Source of the DNA: Methylophaga pinxianii
Lineage (GTDB): Bacteria; Pseudomonadota; Gammaproteobacteria; Nitrosococcales; Methylophagaceae
Direction of reading: 5' to 3'
Assembly (NCBI RefSeq): GCF_020447225.1
Contig: NZ_JAJAEO010000189.1
Location: 1 to 64,000 of the forward strand
DNA length: 64,000 bases
Part shown: in pieces, positions 32,400-41,386 of the stretch
Position numbering within the stretch: the stretch's first letter is position 1
Layout of the letters: each line of letters starts with the position of its first letter
Translations under genes and position numbers: made by a program
Notes under the pieces: generated by a model
Told to the model about the DNA's origin: nothing
Database searches by the model: none
Seen by the model: only the letters and a program-made list of their open reading frames with translations

Positions 32400-33102
32400 T
32401 TTTTACCAGGATAGACCGCACAGCTGTTCTTATCTGGAAGGCCGTTTGGCGCGAAATATTTATCCTGATCCGTTACGTCCACTAACCAATGCCCTCTATA
32501 GCCAGTTAATTCAGCATGGATTTCGACGCAGTGGAGATCACGTTTACCGTCCATTTTGCCCTGCATGTGATGCCTGTGTTCCAGTACGGATTGATGTGAG
32601 TCAATTCCATCCCAATCGCAGTCAACGCCGATGTTTACGTCATAATCAAGATATTGAGATCAACGTCCAACCAGCAGTTTTTAATGAAGAACATTATGAT
32701 CTTTATCAGCGCTACTTGGCTCACCGACATGCTGGCGGTGGTATGGATAATCCCAGCAAAGAAACCTACCTGCAATTTCTGACCAGTCACTGGAGCGATA
32801 CCGCTTTTATTGAGTTTCGTCTGCAATCAAAAGTGGTGGCCGTTGCCATCACTGATTTTGTACATGACGCTGCATCAGCTTTTTACACCTTTTTTGATCC
32901 CACCATGCAACAACGCGGATTGGGCACATTTGCCATTCTCAAACAGATTGAATTAGCGCAACGACAGAACTTATCCTGGTTATATTTAGGCTACTGGATT
33001 GGTGATAGTCCTAAAATGCGTTACAAGAGCCGTTTTGCAGCTTTACAACAATTTGATGGACAATGGCGCAAGTTTGATAAAAAAGCTTTGAATAATCAGT
33101 GA
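32389..33102 (+). CDS. bpt: aspartate/glutamate leucyltransferase
   Basis: 237 residues. The N-terminal cysteine motif is FCPACDACVPVRI, with RSQRRCLRHN following, and the GNAT-like half contains GYWIGDSPKMRYKS. This is the bacterial Bpt/Ate family that adds Leu to N-terminal Asp or Glu. The frame is open further upstream inside aat, but MSLDFYQDRPHSCSYL at 32389 matches the family start. Together with aat it covers two N-degron routes; no clpS or clpA is in the window. Confidence 0.93.
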   Translation: MSLDFYQDRPHSCSYLEGRLARNIYPDPLRPLTNALYSQLIQHGFRRSGDHVYRPFCPACDACVPVRIDVSQFHPNRSQRRCLRHNQDIEINVQPAVFNEEHYDLYQRYLAHRHAGGGMDNPSKETYLQFLTSHWSDTAFIEFRLQSKVVAVAITDFVHDAASAFYTFFDPTMQQRGLGTFAILKQIELAQRQNLSWLYLGYWIGDSPKMRYKSRFAALQQFDGQWRKFDKKALNNQ

Positions 33103-33150
33103 TTTTACGGCAAAATGGATCTTTTAATAGTTAGGTAAAATCAAACCTGT

Positions 33151-33369
33151 ATGGCAAAAGAAGATCATATTGAATTCGAAGGCACTGTTATTGACACCAT
33201 GCCTAATACTACTTTCCGTGTTGAGTTGGAAAACGGTCATGTTGTAACAGCACATATTTCCGGGAAAATGCGTAAAAACTACATCCGCATTCTGACCGGT
33301 GATAAAGTTACTGTTCAGCTGACACCTTACGATTTAAGCAAAGGCCGTATCGTCTATCGCGCTCGCTAA
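33151..33369 (+). CDS. infA: translation initiation factor IF-1
   Basis: 72 residues, a single S1-like OB fold: [24 protein letters not shown]...[20 protein letters not shown]. Complete and typical. It blocks the ribosomal A site during initiation. The bpt-infA adjacency is common in gammaproteobacteria. Confidence 0.98.
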   Translation: MAKEDHIEFEGTVIDTMPNTTFRVELENGHVVTAHISGKMRKNYIRILTGDKVTVQLTPYDLSKGRIVYRAR

Positions 33370-33394
33370 TCAGCCGTAATCTCCCACGGCTGAT
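33369..33394 (+). terminator. hairpin after infA
   Basis: A perfect 9-bp stem ATCAGCCGT/ACGGCTGAT with an 8-base loop directly after the infA stop codon and between convergent infA and dsbB. The following sequence (GAATTGTTC) lacks a proper T-run, so termination efficiency is uncertain. Confidence 0.5.
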
Positions 33395-33412
33395 GAATTG
33401 TTCAATTACGTA

Positions 33413-33898
33413 TTAATGCTGTCGCCAGGCAGCAGCAATTGCCAAGCAAAACATCCCCAGAAATGCCAGCAGCGTCCATGCAGGAATACTGAGGCTTAAG
33501 AATGTCCACGACACTTCTGCGCACTCTCCTGAACCACGTAAAACTAACGACAAAGCATCGGCCAGGGGAAAGTTTTGCATAATAAAGCCCATGCCTGGAC
33601 CACAACTCGGAACTTGATCAGCTGGTAAACTTTGTAACCAGACATGTCGTGCCGAAATCGCTGCTCCCATTAACGCCATTACACCAATCAAACCTGCGTA
33701 AAATCGGCTACCGGTTTTTGCTGGATTATGTATAGCGGCTATCAGAAAAAATACCCCGATAATGAGTACGACCACACGCTGCAAAATACACAATGGACAG
33801 GGTTCCAGTTCCAGGACATGCTGCATGTAAATTGATGCCAGCAATAAGGCTAAACAAAATATAAACCCACCAAACATAAGCTTGCGTGCAGTGATCAA
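33413..33898 (-). CDS. dsbB: disulfide bond formation protein DsbB
   Basis: 161 residues with four membrane segments. The first periplasmic loop carries the redox pair LEPCPLCILQR (C34, C37). The second pair is C99 (VPSCGPGM) and C126 (GSGECAEV). It reoxidises DsbA and passes electrons to quinone. dsbA is not in the window. Confidence 0.95.
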   Translation of the reverse strand: MITARKLMFGGFIFCLALLLASIYMQHVLELEPCPLCILQRVVVLIIGVFFLIAAIHNPAKTGSRFYAGLIGVMALMGAAISARHVWLQSLPADQVPSCGPGMGFIMQNFPLADALSLVLRGSGECAEVSWTFLSLSIPAWTLLAFLGMFCLAIAAAWRQH

Positions 33899-33968
33899 AA
33901 CGGTTTCCTCCGTTGGATTAATTTGTGCTAAGTTAACTTAAAAACCGCATCATATAAAGGGTTAAGTC

Positions 33969-34481
33969 ATGTCAGATAATAACTTTGAAGAAAAGTTCAC
34001 CGCAGCTTACGACAAAATGATGGAGCGCATTGAGCATTTTTTTGATGATGCCGAGACCAATGCTGCTCCAACACTTAGGCAACGGATAGAACTGGCAAAG
34101 CTACGTGCAATAGAATTACGAGAGATGACCAGCGAAGAAGCCGACAAAATTGCTTATTATGTCGAGCGTGATTTGCATGATGCTGCTGATTATTTAGAAA
34201 CCACAGGCAAAGAATTTTCTACCTGGTTTAATTTTGATTTACAGCTGATCGAAGCACGGTTATACGAAATGTTTGCTTCGGTTGCTGACAAAACCCGACT
34301 TGAACTCCGTCAGTTGGCCAGTCAGGCACAAATTGCCCAGCAGTATTACACAGGAGAAATTACCGGTATCGGCTCGCTTATTTGTGAATCATGTGGCACT
34401 GAAATGCACTTTAAAAAAACCGGACGAATTCCACCCTGTCCTAAATGTCGCCATACTGAGTTCAGACGTCAGGCAAAATAA
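33969..34481 (+). CDS. zinc-ribbon DUF1451 (YbeL-like) protein
   Basis: 170 residues. A largely helical, acidic N-terminal two thirds precedes a C-terminal zinc ribbon: LICESCGTEMHF and PPCPKCRHTEF, spacing CxxC-x(n)-CxxC. This is the DUF1451 layout. Function unknown. Its end abuts the convergent roxA gene. Confidence 0.85.
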   Translation: MSDNNFEEKFTAAYDKMMERIEHFFDDAETNAAPTLRQRIELAKLRAIELREMTSEEADKIAYYVERDLHDAADYLETTGKEFSTWFNFDLQLIEARLYEMFASVADKTRLELRQLASQAQIAQQYYTGEITGIGSLICESCGTEMHFKKTGRIPPCPKCRHTEFRRQAK

Positions 34482-34482
34482 T

Positions 34483-35661
34483 TCAAACAACGTCAGCAGA
34501 CCAATACCATGCGCCTTCCGCTATCAGTTCAAATAACACTTCAGTTAATGTAGGATAATGCCGTATCGCTTGCCAATCAGCCTGAGTAAGTTCTTTTTTT
34601 GTGGTTAACATGGCAAGTAGCTCGGTGCAGGCCAGCTCGACTTGATACCCCTCACCCGCCACAAACAGAAAAGCTGTTGCGTCATCTCTGAACCAGGCAA
34701 AACGTAAATACTGATTACGTTGCATATGCTCACCATGACTAAAGCGCTTATCCATTTCGATCAAGGTGGGTTTATCTGTGACAAACTCGTCAGCAAAATC
34801 CACTAATGTCGGCTTGGTTTCAGTCACTAACCGACCGACGGCCAAAGGTAATAAAGCAGCATTCTCATTTAAACAATCAAACAACTGATGTTGAAATCGT
34901 TTTATCGCACTGGCGTCAATTTCAGTCATCGAAGCTGTCGCCTTTACATTAGCATCGCTATAGAGCTTTTCACTTATATCCTGCTCTAAAAGTGTGTGAG
35001 TAAAAGCATCTAGCAACTGTTGTTGCGATGAGGCCCGAAACCCCACTGAAAAGGTTAAACAAGGATTAAGAGCAATGCCATGATGTGCATAATGCGGTGG
35101 CAGATATAACATATCACCCGGCTGTAAATCCAACTGCCGGTCAGCTGTAAACTCCTGCAATATGCGTAAATCGGTATCGTCTCTGAAAACAGCATTATCG
35201 ATTGGCCTGTCACTGATTTGCCATTGTCTGCTGCCTTGTGCCTGAAGTAAAAAAACATCATAGCTATCCGTGTGTGGCCCGACTGAACCGCCTTCAGGCG
35301 CATAACTCACCATCACATCATCACGACGCCAATCGGCCAAGAAATCAAAGGGCCTCAGCAATGCTTGCAGCGGCGGGTAATGTTTATCCATATCCTGAAC
35401 CAGTAAGGTCCAATGTGTTTCGGGTAATTCAGCAAAATCAGCCTGGTCAAACGGTCCATGTTCCAATTGCCAAGGCCGATCACCGAACTCCCGAATCAGA
35501 CGTGATTCAATGCCGTCTTCACCCGCAAAATTGACAAGATCCTCCGGGGTAAGATCACTGACCGGAGCAGCAAACGCCTGACGAATGACTAATGGTTTCT
35601 TTTGCCAATATTCATCCAGAAACTGCTGTTGACTCAAACCGGTATTAAAAAATGCCGTCAT
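34483..35661 (-). CDS. roxA: ribosomal oxygenase RoxA-type cupin (uL16 arginine hydroxylase)
   Basis: 392 residues. A JmjC/cupin Fe(II) site is seen in GGSVGPHTDSYDVFLLQ (H-x-D), with the third histidine in YLPPHYAHHGIAL. The N-terminal QQFLDEYWQKKPLVIRQAF is typical of YcfD/RoxA. It hydroxylates an arginine of ribosomal protein uL16 using 2-oxoglutarate and O2. It overlaps the upstream histidine phosphatase gene by 4 bp. Confidence 0.9.
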   Translation of the reverse strand: MTAFFNTGLSQQQFLDEYWQKKPLVIRQAFAAPVSDLTPEDLVNFAGEDGIESRLIREFGDRPWQLEHGPFDQADFAELPETHWTLLVQDMDKHYPPLQALLRPFDFLADWRRDDVMVSYAPEGGSVGPHTDSYDVFLLQAQGSRQWQISDRPIDNAVFRDDTDLRILQEFTADRQLDLQPGDMLYLPPHYAHHGIALNPCLTFSVGFRASSQQQLLDAFTHTLLEQDISEKLYSDANVKATASMTEIDASAIKRFQHQLFDCLNENAALLPLAVGRLVTETKPTLVDFADEFVTDKPTLIEMDKRFSHGEHMQRNQYLRFAWFRDDATAFLFVAGEGYQVELACTELLAMLTTKKELTQADWQAIRHYPTLTEVLFELIAEGAWYWSADVV

Positions 35662-36257
35662 AAGGTTCCTGCATGAAACTGTAACTGGGGATAAAGCCTG
35701 GGTTCTTTGTTATGAATGACAACACGACTAATCGCTGCGTAAGGGACTTGAATACGAAACATGGCCTCAAGGGGCATCGCCAAGACTTCGGCGAGAATAA
35801 TGCGAATAACGCCAGCATGAGCAACCAGCAAAAGATGTTTATTCGTGTGGATATGCAATAAGTTTTGCCAGGCTTGTTGAATACGTTGCTGAAATGCTAG
35901 CAATGGTTCTGCATTCGCTGGGGTATTTTTTATCGGATCATCGTAGAAAGCATAAAACGCTTGTTTATTCTGCTGTTCCAATTCACTCGCGGTCTTACCT
36001 TCCCAATCGCCAAAACCGATTTCCATAAATGTCGAGTCATACTGCAACGAAATTGCGTATTTATCGGCCAGTTCTTTGGCGAAAGCTGCACATCGAGTAA
36101 GAGGTGAGCTGACAATATGTTGCCAGGGTTGAATCTTTTCAGTGGCAGAACGCATTTGCTGCCAGCCCAAATCACTTAACGGGTCATCCAATTGACCACG
36201 GTAACGCATTCCGCCTTTGGGTTCCCCATGGCGCATCAAATCGATTACTAAAGCCAT
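35658..36257 (-). CDS. histidine phosphatase family protein
   Basis: 199 residues. The catalytic LMRHGEP motif is at the N-terminus, with SSPLTRC and the second histidine in LLVAHAGVIR. It resembles CobC/GpmB-type phosphatases. Alpha-ribazole phosphatase is possible, but no cobalamin synthesis genes adjoin, so substrate is open. It forms an apparent four-gene run qmcA-nfeD-this-roxA. Confidence 0.85.
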   Translation of the reverse strand: MALVIDLMRHGEPKGGMRYRGQLDDPLSDLGWQQMRSATEKIQPWQHIVSSPLTRCAAFAKELADKYAISLQYDSTFMEIGFGDWEGKTASELEQQNKQAFYAFYDDPIKNTPANAEPLLAFQQRIQQAWQNLLHIHTNKHLLLVAHAGVIRIILAEVLAMPLEAMFRIQVPYAAISRVVIHNKEPRLYPQLQFHAGTL

Positions 36258-36259
36258 CT

Positions 36260-36700
36260 TTAACCAACAATTTCAACTTTCAGTATGACACTGTCTACAG
36301 CCACCACCTGCACTCGGGTTCCTATCGGACAATCCGGTCCATGCACTTTCCAGGTCGAGTCGTCGAGAATCACTTTGCCCTGACCATTTACAATGGGATT
36401 GGTCAGGGTAATGATACGACCTACATGTTGCTCGCCACGTCGATTTAATAACGGTTCGTCTGTGGCAATGGGGTGCTTAAGGTAATATCTGCGCCATAAA
36501 ATAATACTCAGCACCGCCAATACTGCAAACATTAGCCACTGAAACTGCCAGGGTATCTCTGGAAACAATAGTAATACCAGGCCAGTGACAAAAGCTGCAA
36601 TCCCTAACCATAACGCAAAAAAACTTGGCAGAATAATTTCCAGGGTGATCAGCATCACAGCCAAAACCCACCAATGCCAAAAATCAATTACAAATACCAT
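36260..36700 (-). CDS. NfeD-family membrane protein
   Basis: 146 residues. Two or three membrane segments in the first ~75 residues, then a soluble OB-fold domain (GRIITLTNPIVNGQGKVILDDSTWKV) ending VQVVAVDSVILKVE. This is the short NfeD class (YbbK-type partner of SPFH proteins). It lies 1 bp after qmcA. Confidence 0.88.
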   Translation of the reverse strand: MVFVIDFWHWWVLAVMLITLEIILPSFFALWLGIAAFVTGLVLLLFPEIPWQFQWLMFAVLAVLSIILWRRYYLKHPIATDEPLLNRRGEQHVGRIITLTNPIVNGQGKVILDDSTWKVHGPDCPIGTRVQVVAVDSVILKVEIVG

Positions 36701-36701
36701 C

Positions 36702-37625
36702 TTATTTCTCTTGCCTTACAAAAGCTTCTTTCGCCAGCTCAGTAATACCGGCCAGCGAACCAATCACACTGCCTGCTTCCAGAGGCATCATGATAATTTT
36801 GTGATTGTTGGCACTGGCCATGTCCTTCAGTGCTTCGATGTATTTTTGTGCAACAAAATAATTTACTGCCTGCACATCACCCTGAGCAATTGCTTCCGAT
36901 ACCATGGTGGTCGCTTTGGCTTCTGCTTCGGCTAGACGCTCACGAGCTTCCGCATCACGAAATGCCGCTTCACGTCGACCTTCAGCATCTAAAACGGCCG
37001 CTTGTTTTTCACCTTCGGCCCGTAAGATTTCTGATTGGCGATGTCCTTCCGCTTCAAGAATATTAGCGCGCTTAATACGCTCTGCTTTCATCTGCCGCCC
37101 CATCGCTTCAATTAAATCAGCCGGCGGTTCAATATCTTTAATTTCAATACGGGTGACTTTAATTCCCCACGGTGTGGTGGCATCATCTACCACCGTTAAT
37201 AAACGGGTATTGATTTCGTCACGCTTAGATAATAATTCATCCAGATCCATTGAGCCCATTACGGTCCGCACATTAGTCATGGTTAAATTCAGAATAGCGT
37301 TATCCAGACCACTGACTTCATAGGCTGCTTTGGCCGCATGAATCACCTGATAGAAAACCACACCATCAACCCGCACCATCGCGTTATCTTTGGTGATAAT
37401 GCCTTGAGAAGGTACATCCAATACCTGCTCCATCATGTTAATTCGTGCGCCAACCTTATCAATCACTGGCACAATCAGATTCAAGCCTGGTCGCAGGGTT
37501 TTGGTATAACGTCCAAATCGCTCAACGGTAAATTCCCAGCCCTGATCGACGGATTTGACCCCCATTAAAATGAGAACAATAGCCAGCACCAGTACCACGA
37601 TAACAAATAGTGAAAAACCTTCCAT
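36702..37625 (-). CDS. qmcA: SPFH/Band-7 protein QmcA
   Basis: 307 residues. One N-terminal membrane segment (about 4-21), then a stomatin/prohibitin domain (QGWEFTVERFGRYTKTLRPGLNLIVP), and a long Ala/Glu-rich coiled coil (ILRAEGEKQAAVLDAEGRRE). With NfeD it forms membrane microdomain scaffolds. This pairing matches ybbK-ybbL/qmcA operons. Confidence 0.92.
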   Translation of the reverse strand: MEGFSLFVIVVLVLAIVLILMGVKSVDQGWEFTVERFGRYTKTLRPGLNLIVPVIDKVGARINMMEQVLDVPSQGIITKDNAMVRVDGVVFYQVIHAAKAAYEVSGLDNAILNLTMTNVRTVMGSMDLDELLSKRDEINTRLLTVVDDATTPWGIKVTRIEIKDIEPPADLIEAMGRQMKAERIKRANILEAEGHRQSEILRAEGEKQAAVLDAEGRREAAFRDAEARERLAEAEAKATTMVSEAIAQGDVQAVNYFVAQKYIEALKDMASANNHKIIMMPLEAGSVIGSLAGITELAKEAFVRQEK

Positions 37626-37748
37626 TACTCTGCTCCATTGCGACTTTTATGTTCACCGGATGATACCAGTAAAATAGATCCTCAGATCTTGGACTTTTTG
37701 GAGTGAGCATAAGACAATAGGCATATTGACCTTTGAGGACTGTTTTAC

Positions 37749-38384
37749 ATGAAATCTTTGAGCCTTTTCCGTTGCCTCTGTTTTGTCGCTTTAATGGGGT
37801 TTGGTGTCACTGCACAGGCTCAACAGTGGTATCACGTTGAACTTGTGGTGTTTGAATTACTCAATCCTTCTGATAACGAACAGTCACCCATATTTACACT
37901 ACAGGATCCCGCCCCATTAAGAGTGGGTATGGCCAATAAAGCAATTCAACCAGCAGATAACAAAAATCTTGGTAATATTGCACAGCGTTTGCGCAACTCG
38001 GCAGGCTATCGTGTCGTGACTCACCAATCCTGGCAACAGGCTGTGGGAAACCGTAATACAGCTCAGGCCGTAGCCATCGAGTCAGATCGGGTAAAAGGGC
38101 AAGTGCGTTTTCACATTGCTACATATCTGCATGCTAATCTGGATTTGTGGTTACAAGATGGGATGCAATCCGTTGAAAGTGATTCATTCCACACCCTGCA
38201 TCAACCGCGGTTGGTGGAGATGCGTCGCATACGTAGCAAGCAGGTACATTATTTTGATCACCCTCGTTTTGGTGCGATTTTACAATTGATCCCGGTCTCT
38301 ACACCGGATCAAGTGTTATCCAATATGACCGGTCCGGAAACCTACTCATTACCGGCAGAAGGTGAGGCTACAACAGCGGAATAG
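37749..38384 (+). CDS. csiV: CsiV family protein
   Basis: 211 residues with a signal peptide ending TAQAQ. The mature start WYHVELVVFE and the C-terminal RSKQVHYFDHPRFGAILQLIP are the CsiV family hallmarks. In Shewanella CsiV is needed for anaerobic growth in a PBP-deficient background; it is periplasmic and cell-wall linked. It overlaps the convergent mtnP end by 17 bp. Confidence 0.85.
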   Translation: MKSLSLFRCLCFVALMGFGVTAQAQQWYHVELVVFELLNPSDNEQSPIFTLQDPAPLRVGMANKAIQPADNKNLGNIAQRLRNSAGYRVVTHQSWQQAVGNRNTAQAVAIESDRVKGQVRFHIATYLHANLDLWLQDGMQSVESDSFHTLHQPRLVEMRRIRSKQVHYFDHPRFGAILQLIPVSTPDQVLSNMTGPETYSLPAEGEATTAE

Positions 38385-39102
38385 CACTTTTTAACAGACG
38401 ATGAACCCGATGCATGGAACTATCCATGGTTTCGATAATGACCTCCATTGATAAAGGGTGAGAACTTATACCAGCGGCATGGTTAGCCACCACAGCAATA
38501 CTGGCATAGGCAATATTCAACTCTCGAGCTAATCCCGCTTCAGGCATTGCTGTCATGCCCACCACATCGGCTCCGTCGTTTTTCAGTCTACGAATTTCAG
38601 CAGCCGTTTCCAATCTTGGGCCCTGGGTAACCGCATAAGTGCCACCATCAATCACTGTCATTTCCACGATATTGGCAGCCAGCTGAATCTGTTGCCGCAG
38701 GGTTTCATCAAATGGATAGGTGAAATCGATATGTCTAGCTGCTGAAAAGTCTTCACTGAAAAAACTGGACTCCCTTCCCCAACTATAATCGATTAATTGA
38801 TCAGGCAAAGCAATTACTCCGGGTTTATAGAGTTCTGTAATTCCACCAACTGAAGCGACAGCAAGAATTTGCTCCACCCCTAACTGGTGCATGGCCCAGA
38901 TATTTGCCCGGTAATTAATCAAATGCGGTGGAATGGTATGGTGTTCGCCATGGCGAGGAATAAAAGCGACGTCTTTACCCGCAAATTTCCCAATCATTAA
39001 GGGCGCCGATGGTTCACCAAAAGGTGTTTCGCGTTGCATCTGTTGTTCAAGCTCTAACCCCTCTAAATGGCTTAAACCACTTCCCCCAATTAATCCAATC
39101 AT
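38368..39102 (-). CDS. mtnP: S-methyl-5'-thioinosine phosphorylase (MTAP/PNP family)
   Basis: 244 residues. Phosphate-binding start IGLIGGSGLSHLEG, AFIPRHGEHHTIPPHLINYRANI, then GPRLETAAEIRRL and GMTAMPEAGLARELNI. The sequence belongs to the MTA/MTI phosphorylase family. Length and context fit the MTI-specific subgroup known from Pseudomonas, which yields hypoxanthine. The 4 bp overlap with hpt just upstream supports that: hypoxanthine is the hpt substrate. MTA as substrate cannot be excluded by eye. Confidence 0.85.
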   Translation of the reverse strand: MIGLIGGSGLSHLEGLELEQQMQRETPFGEPSAPLMIGKFAGKDVAFIPRHGEHHTIPPHLINYRANIWAMHQLGVEQILAVASVGGITELYKPGVIALPDQLIDYSWGRESSFFSEDFSAARHIDFTYPFDETLRQQIQLAANIVEMTVIDGGTYAVTQGPRLETAAEIRRLKNDGADVVGMTAMPEAGLARELNIAYASIAVVANHAAGISSHPLSMEVIIETMDSSMHRVHRLLKSAIPLL

Positions 39103-39635
39103 GATGCATTCTCCTTGACTGCAAAAATACCGGGTGCGTTACGCAGATAACCTTTGTAATCCATGCCAAAACCGAAAACATATCGATCAGGAATTTGTAA
39201 ACCAATGTACTCCGGTTGGATGCCGAATTTATTGGTATGTTGTTTATCGGCCAGTACTAATGCTTTCACCGAGGCAGCGCCAGCCTGCAGACAGAATTCA
39301 CGTAATGCGGCTAAGGTGATCCCTTCATCATAAATGTCATCGACCAGCAAGACATGGCGTTGTTTGAGATCAATATTGGGTTTAGCTCGCCAATTTAACT
39401 CCCCGCCTACCGTTTTATCACCATAACGTGTGACATGAATATAATCCGTTTCCAGCGTAAATTGCAGTTTTGGCAGCAAATGTCCCATCGTCATCACAGC
39501 ACCATTCATCACACACAATAACACCGGCGTTTTATCCTGATAATCTCGATTTAACTCGTTTGCCAGTTGCTCAAGACTTTGATCAATCGCTTTTAAAGTA
39601 AATAAGCACTCAGCTTGCGGTAGCATTTGATTCAT
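39099..39635 (-). CDS. hpt: hypoxanthine(-guanine) phosphoribosyltransferase
   Basis: 178 residues from the ATG at 39635, which has AGGT at correct spacing; the open frame upstream is not coding. The PRPP loop is HVLLVDDIYDEGITLAAL, and CVMNGAVMTMG is the pyrophosphate loop. It converts hypoxanthine (or guanine) and PRPP to IMP (GMP). Read before mtnP with an ATGA overlap. Confidence 0.9.
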   Translation of the reverse strand: MNQMLPQAECLFTLKAIDQSLEQLANELNRDYQDKTPVLLCVMNGAVMTMGHLLPKLQFTLETDYIHVTRYGDKTVGGELNWRAKPNIDLKQRHVLLVDDIYDEGITLAALREFCLQAGAASVKALVLADKQHTNKFGIQPEYIGLQIPDRYVFGFGMDYKGYLRNAPGIFAVKENAS

Positions 39636-39699
39636 GGGTTTACCTATCTGTATCAACATCAGGCAGTATAATAGGCTGATTTGATTACGGGAAAGCCAA

Positions 39700-40620
39700 A
39701 TGGCTCGTTTTTGGCCAGTTCTGCTATTTATCGCGTTTGCTATTTTCATCTGGCTGCAGCCTGAACAAACGCCAACCAATAGCTCGACATCGACATTACC
39801 AACTCCGCAGCGGATCATCAGCCTGGCCCCCAGCATTACTGAAACACTGTTTGCAGTGGATGCTGGCGATAAGGTGATTGCTGTGACCGATTACTGTCAG
39901 TATCCAGCCCGGGTAAAAAATTTACCTAAAGTCGGTGGCTACCTTGACCCGAATCTGGAACAGATTGTTCGTTTAAAAGCTGATTTGGTCATTCTGTTGG
40001 AACGGCAATATGCGCTAAACCAGCAACTGCAACAGTTGGGCATTCGAACCTTGAGCATTGATAATTCCAGTCTGCAGGGTATTCGTCAAAGCATTATCGA
40101 TATTGCCGCCGCTGTGGATAAGACAAACAAAGCACAAAGCCTACTAAGTGATTTTGACAGTAGACTGGAAGCCATACGTCACGCTGTTGAAGCGCAACCC
40201 AAACCCAGAGTGTTAATCGCTATTGCGCATAGCTCAAACACAAATTATTTAGATAAGGTCTATATTGCCGGACAACAGGATTTTTATAATGATTTATTGC
40301 CATTTGTCGGTGCCACCAATGTCTATCAAGGCAATCAATTACGAGTACCGGCACTTTCAACTGAAGGTCTGTTAAGGCTTAACCCAGAGGTAATCATTGA
40401 TATTTTTCCGGATTCGGCCGTGTATTCACCGGACATTGCTACACTCCAGCAGCAATGGCAACGTCTGGATAAAATCAATGCCATACAAAATGATCAACTC
40501 CACATTATTCAAGCAGACTATGCGGTTATTCCAGGGCCAAGAATTATTCATCTTGCTGAAGATCTGGCGCGGATCTTTCATCCAGATATCGATTGGCAAC
40601 GGATGAATCATGTTGATTAG
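39700..40620 (+). CDS. periplasmic substrate-binding protein of a B12/iron-chelate ABC importer
   Basis: 306 residues. An N-terminal signal/anchor (about 4-19) precedes the BtuF/FepB-type helical-backbone fold: RIISLAPSITETLFAVDAGDKVIAVTDYCQYP and KVGGYLDPNLEQIVRLKADLVI (in short: IISLAPSITETLF, GGYLDPNLE). The ligand could be cobalamin or a ferric siderophore. No cobalamin riboswitch fits the 64-bp leader, which has only a TATAAT at 39667-39672. First of a three-gene importer. Confidence 0.88.
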   Translation: MARFWPVLLFIAFAIFIWLQPEQTPTNSSTSTLPTPQRIISLAPSITETLFAVDAGDKVIAVTDYCQYPARVKNLPKVGGYLDPNLEQIVRLKADLVILLERQYALNQQLQQLGIRTLSIDNSSLQGIRQSIIDIAAAVDKTNKAQSLLSDFDSRLEAIRHAVEAQPKPRVLIAIAHSSNTNYLDKVYIAGQQDFYNDLLPFVGATNVYQGNQLRVPALSTEGLLRLNPEVIIDIFPDSAVYSPDIATLQQQWQRLDKINAIQNDQLHIIQADYAVIPGPRIIHLAEDLARIFHPDIDWQRMNHVD

Positions 40621-41386
40621 TGCTCGCGACATTTTTGTGGAAATTGCCGGTAAAACTCTGCTAGAGGCCATGAGTTTTGACGTAGCACAGGGGGATTATC
40701 TTTGTATTGTAGGTCCCAATGGTTCCGGCAAAAGCACCTTGTTAAAAACGCTGATCGCCATTTTGCCCCTGAGCGGCGGTAAACTCACTCTGAATGCTCA
40801 AGCGATTTCCCAATATCGCCACAAACAATTGGCGAGGCTTATCAGTTATGTCCCGCAAAGTGGTGGAAATCATCTGTCTTTCATCGTGGAAGATTATGTG
40901 AAAATGGCCAGATATAGCCATCACCATGTCTTTTCGGAATGGCAAGCCCATGATCAGCAAGTGATAGAAAATGCGCTTAACATTACTGAATGCCAAGCTT
41001 TTCGGGATCGTAAAATGTCGACGCTGAGTGGAGGTGAATGCCAACGAGTGATGATTGCTGCCGCTTTAGCACAAGATACACCGTTGTTAATTCTGGATGA
41101 GCCAACGGCCTTTCTGGATCCGCATCATCAAGTAGCCGTTCACCAGCTGATACGTAAGCTTAATCAACAACATGTTAAGACTATTATTGAGGTCACTCAC
41201 GATATCAATCATGCCGCACAACATAGCCAAAACGTCTTGGCATTACGCGATGGAAAATGTCTGTGGCAAGGTCCTGCGAAGCAATTTTTAGATGCTGATC
41301 GCTTACAACAGCTTTATCAACAAGCATTTGTATTTGCCCGTCACCCTTTCCATGATCGATTGATTGCTGTGGCAGATGAATCATGA
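40610..41386 (+). CDS. ABC importer ATPase (FecE/BtuD class)
   Basis: 258 residues. Walker A GPNGSGKSTLLK, signature LSGGECQRVMIAAALAQ, Walker B LLILDEPTAFLD, and the H-loop in EVTHDINHA. It overlaps the binding-protein gene by 11 bp and the permease gene by 4 bp, so the three are one transcription unit. Confidence 0.93.
   Translation: MLISARDIFVEIAGKTLLEAMSFDVAQGDYLCIVGPNGSGKSTLLKTLIAILPLSGGKLTLNAQAISQYRHKQLARLISYVPQSGGNHLSFIVEDYVKMARYSHHHVFSEWQAHDQQVIENALNITECQAFRDRKMSTLSGGECQRVMIAAALAQDTPLLILDEPTAFLDPHHQVAVHQLIRKLNQQHVKTIIEVTHDINHAAQHSQNVLALRDGKCLWQGPAKQFLDADRLQQLYQQAFVFARHPFHDRLIAVADES

Noticed and set aside
39636-39699. Cobalamin riboswitch before the BtuF-like gene
   Set aside because: Only 64 bp are available and no B12-box sequence is present.
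39636-39836. 201-bp upstream extension of hpt
   Set aside because: It runs through the promoter and start of the divergent importer gene; the ATG at 39635 has a ribosome-binding site and matches the family start.
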